Shown here one piece after another: positions 1 through 5,046 of a stretch of DNA of 6,009 bases (within the stretch, counting starts at the first letter, position 1; every line of letters starts with the position of its first letter). The position numbers were made by a program, and so were the translations under genes. The notes under the pieces were generated by a model that was not told the origin of the DNA, made no database searches, and saw nothing but the letters and a program-made list of their open reading frames with translations. This DNA is from Lachnospiraceae bacterium UBA4711 (GTDB taxonomy: Bacteria > Bacillota > Clostridia > Lachnospirales > Lachnospiraceae), in the NCBI GenBank assembly GCA_002404515.1, contig DHJV01000040.1, positions 237-6,245 on the forward strand. Reading direction: 5' to 3'.

Positions 1-386
1 ATCTCCAGTGCCTGCTCGCCGTTATCCGGCTGTGAAATGTACAGATTATCAATATCGACACCAATATGTGCGGCATACGTTGGATCAAGTGCATGCTCTG
101 CATCGATAAAGCCTGCAATGCCACCCATTTTCTGTACTTCAGCAACAACATGCAATGCAACGGTTGTTTTACCACTTGACTCCGGACCATAAATCTCAAT
201 AATACGTCCTCTTGGCATACCACCAAGTCCGAGTGCCAGATCCAGACTCAAAGAGCCGGTCGGCACAACATCAATTCCCATATTTGCGGACTGATCTCCG
301 AGCTTCATCACAGAGCCCTTACCATACTGCTTCTCAATCTGCGCCAGTGCCGCATCCAATGCTTTCATCTTTTCTTCGCTTGCCAT
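1..386 (-). CDS. recA: RecA recombinase, N-terminal part (cut by window edge)
   Basis: This is the DNA-dependent ATPase that forms filaments on single-stranded DNA, drives homologous recombination and triggers LexA self-cleavage in the SOS response. The 128 complete codons seen begin MASEEKMKALDAALAQIEKQ, the usual N-terminal polymerisation helix. They continue through the Walker A loop GPESSGKT (residues 67-74, K73 and T74 binding ATP) and the FIDAEHALDP segment with the catalytic glutamate E97, and stop near residue 129 of the roughly 350 expected. The start is set by a GGAGG site at 395-399, 8 nt upstream of the ATG. No frameshift or unusual residue is seen. The gene is divergent from the AraC regulator, and its promoter and LexA boxes are listed separately. 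The identity is essentially certain; the C-terminal two thirds lie outside the window. Confidence 0.98.
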   Translation of the reverse strand, partial: MASEEKMKALDAALAQIEKQYGKGSVMKLGDQSANMGIDVVPTGSLSLDLALGLGGMPRGRIIEIYGPESSGKTTVALHVVAEVQKMGGIAGFIDAEHALDPTYAAHIGVDIDNLYISQPDNGEQALE

Positions 387-421
387 ACCATAAACCTCCA
401 TTATCTTCCATCCATGTTATC

Positions 422-435
422 AAAACATATGTTCG
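422..435 (-). promoter_or_regulatory. LexA (SOS) box, downstream of the recA -10
   Basis: On the minus strand this reads CGAACATATGTTTT, 13 of 14 positions of the Firmicutes LexA consensus CGAACRNRYGTTYC. It lies about 8-21 nt downstream of the predicted recA start of transcription, where LexA binding would block promoter clearance. Together with the box at 489-502 it predicts damage-inducible recA. Confidence 0.85.
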
Positions 436-449
436 TTTCTGTTTGTTCT

Positions 450-479
450 ACTATACTACACTTCTGTTCGAAAAGTCAA
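450..479 (-). promoter_or_regulatory. recA promoter (sigma-A type)
   Basis: Read on the minus strand, a -35 box TTGACT (479-474) is followed after 18 nt by a -10 box TATAGT (455-450). Transcription would start near 443, giving a leader of about 56 nt before the recA ATG. The spacer contains a further CGAAC half-site (470-466). The two LexA boxes flank this promoter, which supports its assignment. Confidence 0.8.
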
Positions 480-488
480 TAAGAAATT

Positions 489-502
489 CGAACATTTGTT
501 CA
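489..502. promoter_or_regulatory. LexA (SOS) box, upstream of the recA -35
   Basis: The plus strand reads CGAACATTTGTTCA, 12 of 14 positions of the Firmicutes LexA consensus. It begins 10 bp upstream of the recA -35 box, so the recA promoter sits between two LexA sites. It is more than 90 bp from the araC promoter, so control of that gene is less likely. Confidence 0.75.
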
Positions 503-510
503 TTTTATTC

Positions 511-550
511 TAGGGTATCTGAAACAATGCGCTGTGAAAATTGTACCCTA
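511..550. repeat. Inverted repeat in the recA-araC intergenic region
   Basis: TAGGGT (511-516) pairs with ACCCTA (545-550), and inside it ACAAT (524-528) pairs with ATTGT (540-544), leaving a 7-nt bulge on the left and an 11-nt loop. No T-run follows, so it is not a typical terminator. It lies roughly 80-120 bp upstream of the predicted araC start of transcription, a position suited to regulator binding. The function is not known. Confidence 0.4.
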
Positions 551-555
551 TACAT

Positions 556-586
556 AATGCAAAGTAAAGCAATTATTTGTTGCATT
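556..586. repeat. Second inverted repeat upstream of the AraC gene
   Basis: AATGCAA (556-562) is repeated inverted as TTGCATT (580-586) around a 17-nt AT-rich loop. It ends 9 bp before the predicted -35 region of the AraC gene, so it could be an operator or activator site, possibly autoregulatory. It is AT-rich, so chance occurrence cannot be excluded. Confidence 0.35.
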
Positions 587-594
587 TTGTTCGA

Positions 595-623
595 TTGTTC
601 TCACACAGATTATCTGCTATAAT
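595..623 (+). promoter_or_regulatory. Promoter of the AraC-family gene (extended -10)
   Basis: A perfect -10 box TATAAT (618-623) is preceded by TG one base upstream (615-616), which makes an extended -10 element. A weak -35 match, TTGTTC (595-600), sits 17 nt upstream. Transcription would start near 630, about 65 nt before the ATG at 695. A strong extended -10 with a poor -35 is common at promoters that need little or activator-assisted -35 contact. Confidence 0.7.
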
Positions 624-694
624 TATATTAATTTTAAATACAGATAAGTTTTAACACGATAAATTATTTCTTATGTAACTAATGGAGCCAAAAT

Positions 695-1441
695 ATGAAA
701 ATCAGCAGGAAAATATATCGCGATTACGTCTATAAGGATAAAGAGATTCTGCGTGCACAATATGACCCGGAACTTGAATTTTATACAACTATAAAATCCG
801 GTGATGTCGAGAAAGCAAAAAAATTATGCCAGGCAAAAATCAGTGAAAAGGAAGGGCTGGGGCAATTATCAGATTCGCCGCTGCAAAGCCTGAAGTATCA
901 TTTTGCAATCACGATGGCGATGCTTGCGCGCTATTGCATCGAAGGCGGTCTTGATTTATCTACCTCATATGCCCTGAGTGATTTCTATATTCAGGAGGCC
1001 GATCGTGTCTCTACGATGGATGAACTAAATACCCTTCATACAACAGCCTGCCTGGATTATGCCAGACGCATGAGGAATCTGCGCAAGAAAAAGATCACCT
1101 CAAAGCCAATTTCAAAATGCCTCGATTATATTTATGATCATCTGCATACGAGAATTACGCTTTCCAGGCTTGCAGAGCTGACAGGATTAAATTCATCCTA
1201 CCTTTCCCGCCTTTTCCACAAGGAAACCGGTATGACGGTCAGCGATTATATCCAGCAGACGAAGATTGAAACCGCCAAAAATATGCTGCTTCACTCTTCC
1301 TATTCCGCGGCTGAAATCGCATCGATCCTTGCATTTTCAGACCAAAGTTACTTCACCGAAGTCTTCAAAAAACAGACAGGACTGACACCAAAACGGTATC
1401 AGTCCCTGTATCTGAATGCCTCCGGCCTTCCTGACCGGTAA
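695..1441 (+). CDS. AraC-family transcriptional regulator without a cupin sensor domain
   Basis: This 248-residue protein is a DNA-binding regulator. The C-terminal AraC/XylS domain (about 138-240) has two helix-turn-helix units: the first about 154-179 (ITLSRLAELTGLNSSYLSRL) and the second about 203-236, ending with the signature FKKQTGLTPKRYQ. The N-terminal 135 residues are mostly helical, with a central stretch KYHFAITMAMLARYCIEGGL (67-86). They do not resemble the beta-barrel arabinose-binding domain, and no membrane segment is seen. From general knowledge, AraC proteins with this kind of N-terminal region recur in Clostridia; the ligand is not known to me. The start follows GGAG (684-687) by 7 nt. 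The gene converges on the GH94 phosphorylase with 4 bp between stops, so it may regulate that gene, but nothing in the sequence proves it. Confidence 0.92.
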   Translation: MKISRKIYRDYVYKDKEILRAQYDPELEFYTTIKSGDVEKAKKLCQAKISEKEGLGQLSDSPLQSLKYHFAITMAMLARYCIEGGLDLSTSYALSDFYIQEADRVSTMDELNTLHTTACLDYARRMRNLRKKKITSKPISKCLDYIYDHLHTRITLSRLAELTGLNSSYLSRLFHKETGMTVSDYIQQTKIETAKNMLLHSSYSAAEIASILAFSDQSYFTEVFKKQTGLTPKRYQSLYLNASGLPDR

Positions 1442-1444
1442 AAT

Positions 1445-1490
1445 CTTATGACATATATAATGTGATTATATTATCCCTGTCTGACATAAG
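1445..1490. repeat. Nested inverted repeats across the convergent gene ends
   Basis: A perfect inner hairpin, ATATAAT (1455-1461), GTG, ATTATAT (1465-1471), sits within the last codons of the GH94 gene. An outer pair, CTTATGACA (1445-1453) with TGACATAAG (1482-1490), matches at 8 of 9 positions. With only 4 bp between the two stop codons there is no room for a separate terminator, so this may serve both genes. It lacks a GC-rich stem and T-run, so a terminator role is uncertain. Confidence 0.35.
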
Positions 1491-3866
1491 CCACTCGTCC
1501 TTCACATAATTGTTGAAGATTGTCTGACCATTGATTTCCATGCACTTAAATCCAGACTCTGCATGTCCCGGATTTTTCACCTCAATTTGGAGATGCTTTC
1601 CGCGGAAATCCTTCTCCACTGTAAATCCATCCCATTCAGCCGGAATGGATGGTGCTATCCGCAGTCCATAGAAGTCTGGCCGCATACCAAGAATACCCTC
1701 TACACTGCCAACCATGACTGTCGATGCAGTTCCTGTCAGCCAATGTACATGCGAACGTCCAAAATGTGGACTTGCCTTACCCTCTGTAAACTGTCCATAA
1801 CAATATGGTTCCAGCTTTCTGATCTCTGCTTTATCATTCTGTGCTGCCGGTGAATTCTCCATATAATACTCAAATGCGCGGTTTCCATGTCCAAGTAATG
1901 CTTCTGCCAGGATCAGCCAGCCCTGTGACTGGGAGAAAATACCCGCATTTTCCTTTACACCTTGATTGTAAATGACCGCCAGAGCGCCATCAAATGCATG
2001 CGCATGATATGGTGGATCCATAAGCACAGCTCCAAATGCAGTATTTAACTGCGCATGCACATTTTCCATCGCAGCTTCCGCCTGTGCCTTAGAAGCAAAT
2101 CCGCTGATAACTGCCCAGCTCTGTGGATTCAGCCACATATTTGCCTCCGGATCTGTCCTTTTACCGATCACTTCTCCTTTTTCTGTAACCCCCCTTATAA
2201 AGCGGTCTTCATTCCAGCAGAGATCCTGAATCACATTCCAGAGCTCTTTCTGGCTCTTATCCAGATAAGAAATATACTCAAAATCATTTTTATACTCGGC
2301 GAATTTGCGAAGAATCGTCATTGCATAATAAAACTGCAATGCAACAAATGACGACTCCCCATCCTGTCCAAGCCGCAGGCAGTCATTCCAGTCTGCATAA
2401 AGTCCTGCAGGCATCCCATGCCTGCCAAGATGATTCATAGAAAACTCAATCGCACGTTTCAGATGATCATACACCGTTCCTTCATCTTTATTCGCATATG
2501 GAATCACTTCATCCATAAATGCAAGATTTCCTGTTTCTGCCACATATTTATAAATTGTAGGGAACAACCACAATGCATCGTCCGCACGATATGCCGGATG
2601 CCCGGTTTCCTTTACATAGGATGCGTCATCCGGAGTATCCTCATGACCTGCATTATGCGTAAACTTTACAAGCGGAAGTCCACCGCCATTATCAACCTGT
2701 GCAGAAAGCATAAATCGAATTTTCTCCACTGCCATCTCCGGTGCCAGATGAATAATTCCCTGAATATCCTGTACCGTATCGCGATATCCATATCCATTAC
2801 GAAGTCCACAATAGATAAAGGATGCCGCTCTTGACCAGATAAATGTCATGAAACAGTTATAGGCATGCCAGGTATTGATCATCGAATCAAATTCCCTGCT
2901 TGGTGTCTGTACCTGGAAATGGGAGAATTTTTCTCCCCAGTATGCCTTTAATTCTGCCAATTCCTTCTCACAGATATCCGCCGGATCAGCATAGCTGTTC
3001 ATGATGGCTTCTGCCTCATCATTTTCCTTTAATCCAAGAATAAACGCAATATCCTTTGTTTCCCCCGGCATAAGCTCAATAACTGTGGAAAGTGCGCCAC
3101 AGGAATTTTCATTATAGCTTAAAACATTTCCAAGATCTCCGTTTACAACGCCATCCGGATTACCGTAGCCATTACATCTGCCAATAAATATTTCCTTATC
3201 TCCACAGTAAGAATCAACCTCTGCACCAGCAAGTCCGAAGATCCGGTCTGTCGGACGTTTGTCATCTACTGTCTCATCCGCGCCAAGTACATCCAGATTT
3301 CCATGCACCGTCTGGCGGATCCGATTTTCCACAAAGCTTGTTCTGGAAATAAATAATGAATACTGCAGATTCACCTGATCCTGCTCATAATTGCTGTTGT
3401 TGGTAAATTCTGCATAACCGGTCAGGGTAAGATTTCTCTTTACAGAACCATTGTTTGTTACTTTCAGATTCCAGACTTCATATGTCTTATTTAATGGTAC
3501 ATAATATAATGCCTCTGTATGAATATCACTGTAATCTGCCATAATCTTTGTATAAGAAATACCGTGATGGCACTCGCTCTTATACACATCCAGGCTCTTT
3601 CCTACCGGCTGCCATGAAGCAGACCAGTAATCCCTGCTCTCATTATCACGAATATAAATGTAACGTCCCGGCTGATCGAAGTTGTTGAATACATAGCGCA
3701 GGATTCTGCCATTTGCACCAGACTTTGCAAAGCTGTAACCACCCGCATTGTTTGAAATCAAGGCACCATACTCCGGGGAACCTAAGTAGTTCGCCCAGGG
3801 TGCCGGTGTCTTTGGATTTGTAATTACATACTCCCGATTCTCATTGTCAAAATAACCAAACTGCAT
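1446..3866 (-). CDS. GH94 beta-disaccharide phosphorylase (cellobiose/chitobiose/laminaribiose phosphorylase family)
   Basis: This 806-residue enzyme should split a beta-linked disaccharide or short oligosaccharide with phosphate, giving an alpha-sugar-1-phosphate and saving ATP. It has no signal peptide, so it acts in the cytoplasm on imported sugar. The N-terminal beta-sandwich (about 1-280) opens with GYFDNENREYVI and contains NYLGS and AGGYSF. An alpha/alpha barrel (about 325-730) follows, then a C-terminal beta region. The general acid is D495 in ADWNDCL (491-497); R362-D363 (YRD) and W493 fit the -1 sugar site, and TGT (711-713) and Q692 fit the phosphate site. The length matches cellobiose and chitobiose phosphorylases (about 800-820). 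The GLRNGYGYRDT spacing is closer to chitobiose phosphorylase, but Y633 replaces the valine I recall there, favouring glucose over GlcNAc. Q646 stands where the phosphate-binding histidine is expected. The exact substrate cannot be settled. The start follows AAGGAG (3879-3874) by 7 nt. Confidence 0.93.
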   Translation of the reverse strand: MQFGYFDNENREYVITNPKTPAPWANYLGSPEYGALISNNAGGYSFAKSGANGRILRYVFNNFDQPGRYIYIRDNESRDYWSASWQPVGKSLDVYKSECHHGISYTKIMADYSDIHTEALYYVPLNKTYEVWNLKVTNNGSVKRNLTLTGYAEFTNNSNYEQDQVNLQYSLFISRTSFVENRIRQTVHGNLDVLGADETVDDKRPTDRIFGLAGAEVDSYCGDKEIFIGRCNGYGNPDGVVNGDLGNVLSYNENSCGALSTVIELMPGETKDIAFILGLKENDEAEAIMNSYADPADICEKELAELKAYWGEKFSHFQVQTPSREFDSMINTWHAYNCFMTFIWSRAASFIYCGLRNGYGYRDTVQDIQGIIHLAPEMAVEKIRFMLSAQVDNGGGLPLVKFTHNAGHEDTPDDASYVKETGHPAYRADDALWLFPTIYKYVAETGNLAFMDEVIPYANKDEGTVYDHLKRAIEFSMNHLGRHGMPAGLYADWNDCLRLGQDGESSFVALQFYYAMTILRKFAEYKNDFEYISYLDKSQKELWNVIQDLCWNEDRFIRGVTEKGEVIGKRTDPEANMWLNPQSWAVISGFASKAQAEAAMENVHAQLNTAFGAVLMDPPYHAHAFDGALAVIYNQGVKENAGIFSQSQGWLILAEALLGHGNRAFEYYMENSPAAQNDKAEIRKLEPYCYGQFTEGKASPHFGRSHVHWLTGTASTVMVGSVEGILGMRPDFYGLRIAPSIPAEWDGFTVEKDFRGKHLQIEVKNPGHAESGFKCMEINGQTIFNNYVKDEWLMSDRDNIITLYMS

Positions 3867-3912
3867 ACCGAATCTCCTTTTCTATTTCGTTTTCCATGAT
3901 ATAGTCAATGAC

Positions 3913-3941
3913 CATATATCTTTATTTTGATGCCGCATCAA
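3913..3941 (-). promoter_or_regulatory. Promoter of the GH94 gene
   Basis: On the minus strand, TTGATG (3941-3936) and TATATG (3918-3913) are 17 nt apart, each 4 of 6 to the sigma-A consensus. Transcription would begin near 3906, about 40 nt before the ATG. The modest boxes, and the palindrome that covers the -35 and spacer, suggest a regulated promoter. Confidence 0.55.
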
Positions 3942-3942
3942 A
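3926..3942. promoter_or_regulatory. 17-bp perfect palindrome, operator candidate for GH94
   Basis: TTTGATGC (3926-3933), one central C, then GCATCAAA (3935-3942) form a perfect inverted repeat with eight bases per arm. It covers the predicted -35 box and half of the spacer of the GH94 promoter, the usual place for a repressor site. It does not fit the 14-bp CcpA cre consensus. A LacI- or GntR-type sugar repressor encoded elsewhere is a plausible partner. AraC proteins usually bind direct repeats, so the neighbouring AraC protein is a less natural fit. Confidence 0.6.
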
Positions 3943-4007
3943 TAACCTGTAACTATCTTATATCAGATTCTCATTCGCAGTTATATTGTTATTTTGATAT
4001 TATTATG

Positions 4008-4064
4008 GTGATTTTTACGTATATGAAAATACATATATCCTATGAAGTTTGTGTAAGAAATCAC
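4008..4064. repeat. Nested AT-rich inverted repeat between terminator and GH94 promoter
   Basis: GTGATTT (4008-4014) pairs with AAATCAC (4058-4064), extended by TTA/TAA past one bulged G. Inside, TATATG (4020-4025) pairs with CATATA (4032-4037) across a 6-nt loop. It lies about 100 bp upstream of the GH94 start of transcription. It may be a regulator site or simply AT-rich chance; no gene is seen between 3880 and 4065. Confidence 0.3.
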
Positions 4065-4067
4065 GAA

Positions 4068-4114
4068 AAAAGAAATGCCCCGCATGTTCTTTCAACACGC
4101 AGGACATTTCTTTT
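4068..4114 (-). terminator. Rho-independent terminator of the hsp20 unit
   Basis: AAAAGAAATG (4068-4077) and CATTTCTTTT (4105-4114) are perfect inverted arms, continued inward by CCCCGCATGTT (4078-4088) and AACACGCAGGA (4094-4104) around a 5-nt loop. In minus-strand RNA all 21 pairs form (three are G-U) and a run of six U follows at 4071-4066. In plus-strand RNA the same three positions become C-A mismatches, so the element favours minus-strand transcripts. It begins 6 nt after the stop codon of the small ORF at 4121. Confidence 0.9.
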
Positions 4115-4120
4115 ATTTCA

Positions 4121-4240
4121 TTAATGTTTCTTTTTTGAAGAAGCTACAGCCTCTGGCTGATCTGCATTATGATTTGCTGTTGCGCAAACCTTCGGCATTA
4201 CTTTCTTTTTCTTCAATGGATGTTTTGGATTCTTGTCCAT
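4121..4240 (-). CDS. Small lysine-rich protein, 39 residues, unknown function
   Basis: I do not recognise this gene. The frame runs from ATG at 4240 to TAA at 4121 and encodes 39 residues beginning MDKNPKHPLKKKKVMPKVC. It has ten lysines and three histidines against three acidic residues, one cysteine (C19), a KKKK run at 10-13 and a KKKH C-terminus, with no membrane segment, so it is strongly basic and probably soluble or nucleic-acid-binding. Support for real translation is an AAGGAAG site (4255-4249) 8 nt before the ATG, and a strong same-strand terminator 6 nt after the stop. No good promoter is seen in the 94 nt after hsp20, so it is probably co-transcribed with hsp20 and heat-inducible. 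Its short length makes chance possible, but the surrounding signals argue against that. Confidence 0.7.
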   Translation of the reverse strand: MDKNPKHPLKKKKVMPKVCATANHNADQPEAVASSKKKH

Positions 4241-4334
4241 ATCTCACACTTCCTTCCCTTACTTTACGTTAAGTTTCAAAGTCAATTGTGTATATGGTGT
4301 AGATTTGTATGCACCGCAGCTACATCAACACTGA

Positions 4335-4793
4335 TTATTCAATGGCAATGTAGTTATTCTGCGCAATGGCTTTTGCTTCTTTCTTCGGAATTGTCAACTG
4401 CAGGATACCATTTTCATACTTTGCATGAATATCTTCCTGCTTTACATCCGTACCAACATAGAAGCTACGCATCATGCTGCCTGCATAACGCTCACGGCGG
4501 ATATACTTACCAGATTTCTTATCCTTCTCGTCCTTATCCAGACCCTTTGCAGCGGATATCGTAATGTAACCTTCATTCAACTGAACATTTACTTCGTCCT
4601 TCTTGAATCCAGGCAGATCGATATCAACTTCATACGCATCATCCGTCTCACGGACATCCGTCTTCATCATGTTCTTTGCATGCTTACCATACAACGGATT
4701 CTTTGCTGGTCGGAATTCCTTGTCAAATTCCTTTTCAAAATCGTCCATCCAATCGTCAAACAAACTTTCTCCAAAAATACTAGGTGTAAACAT
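4335..4793 (-). CDS. Hsp20 / alpha-crystallin family small heat-shock protein
   Basis: This is an ATP-independent holdase chaperone that binds unfolding proteins in the cytoplasm and hands them to DnaK and ClpB-type systems. At 152 residues it has the usual length. A short N-terminal arm rich in acidic and aromatic residues (1-42) is followed by the alpha-crystallin domain (about 43-138), with DLPGF (59-63), the ERYAGSMMRSF segment (101-111) and the hallmark A-x-x-x-N-G-I-L (124-131). The C-terminal tail carries an I-x-I oligomerisation motif (I149, I151). The start follows AAAGGAG (4809-4803) by 9 nt. An ATG at 4800-4798 is too close to that site and reads only six codons to a stop. Upstream lies a strong promoter overlapped by CIRCE, with a leader of about 155 nt; the small lysine-rich ORF follows downstream. 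Confidence 0.96.
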   Translation of the reverse strand: MFTPSIFGESLFDDWMDDFEKEFDKEFRPAKNPLYGKHAKNMMKTDVRETDDAYEVDIDLPGFKKDEVNVQLNEGYITISAAKGLDKDEKDKKSGKYIRRERYAGSMMRSFYVGTDVKQEDIHAKYENGILQLTIPKKEAKAIAQNNYIAIE

Positions 4794-4800
4794 AAGTCAT

Positions 4801-4860
4801 ATCTCCTTTCATACTTAACAACCAATGCCTACGGTATTCTTTAAGCACTATCAGAGAAAT
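4801..4860 (-). promoter_or_regulatory. hsp20 leader fold that pairs the ribosome binding site
   Basis: In minus-strand RNA, AUUUCU (4860-4855) can pair with GGAGAU (4806-4801), which contains the GGAG of the hsp20 ribosome binding site; two of the six pairs are G-U. An inner 8-bp helix pairs GUGCUUAA (4848-4841) with UUAAGUAU (4818-4811), and a short ACCG/UGGU hairpin lies inside it. A weak, G-U-containing helix over the ribosome binding site of a small heat-shock gene is the pattern of known RNA thermometers. This was worked out by hand without energy calculation. Confidence 0.4.
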
Positions 4861-4919
4861 CTGAGGTGTCGTTTGAATATCACAACTTTGCAATCTCTAA
4901 GGGATTTCCTTTCTTTCAT
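4851..4919 (-). other. Possible 22-codon upstream ORF in the hsp20 leader
   Basis: An ATG at 4919 opens 22 codons (MKERKSLRDCKVVIFKRHLR and two more) ending in TGA at 4851. A purine-rich AAGGAAA lies very close upstream (4927-4921), a poor spacing. Its last codons overlap the left arm of the helix that would mask the hsp20 ribosome binding site, so its translation could open that helix. Chance is the default explanation. Confidence 0.2.
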
Positions 4920-4955
4920 CTTTCCTTTTCTTTTCCCTCTCTTGATTGTGACTAT

Positions 4956-4984
4956 ACTATACACCCGATTATTAGCACTGTCAA
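4956..4984 (-). promoter_or_regulatory. hsp20 promoter (near-consensus sigma-A)
   Basis: On the minus strand a perfect TTGACA (4984-4979) and TATAGT (4961-4956) are separated by exactly 17 nt. Transcription would start near 4949, leaving about 155 nt of leader before hsp20. A second TATAGT overlaps at 4956-4951. The CIRCE element covers the -35 box and part of the spacer, so the promoter should be strong but repressed by HrcA at normal temperature. Confidence 0.88.
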
Positions 4985-4998
4985 TAGGTGAGTGCTAA
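4972..4998. promoter_or_regulatory. CIRCE element (HrcA operator)
   Basis: TTAGCACTG (4972-4980), 9 nt, then GAGTGCTAA (4990-4998). The canonical element is TTAGCACTC-N9-GAGTGCTAA, so 17 of 18 arm positions match; the one change is the inner G at 4980. That G falls in the complement of the -35 TTGACA, which may explain the change. HrcA bound here would block the hsp20 promoter. Confidence 0.95.
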
Positions 4999-5046
4999 TT
5001 TTATTGTGAACCTTTTGTGAAGTGTGTGCCCAATGTGTTTTTGCCA

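Noticed and set aside
212..622. Plus-strand open frame of 136 codons over the recA start and intergenic region
   Set aside because: It runs antisense to recA, covers the recA promoter and both LexA boxes, has no ribosome binding site and encodes low-complexity sequence unlike a real protein.
1563..2834. Three plus-strand open frames inside the GH94 gene
   Set aside because: They are antisense shadows of a clearly recognised 806-residue enzyme, rich in Cys, His and Ile in the way reverse-strand frames are, with no start signals.
3926..3942. CcpA cre site before the GH94 gene
   Set aside because: The palindrome has an odd centre and lacks the TGWAANCGNTNWCA spacing, so it is listed as an operator for an unknown regulator instead.
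3927..4564. Plus-strand frames across the GH94 promoter, terminator, small ORF and hsp20
   Set aside because: They cross a strong terminator and run antisense to the small ORF and hsp20. Regulatory elements and the minus-strand frames explain the region better.
4798..4800. Alternative ATG for hsp20
   Set aside because: It is out of frame with hsp20, ends after six codons, and is only 2 nt from the ribosome binding site.
4425..4844. Plus-strand frames antisense to hsp20 and its leader
   Set aside because: hsp20 is unambiguous on the other strand, and these frames lack ribosome binding sites and family resemblance.
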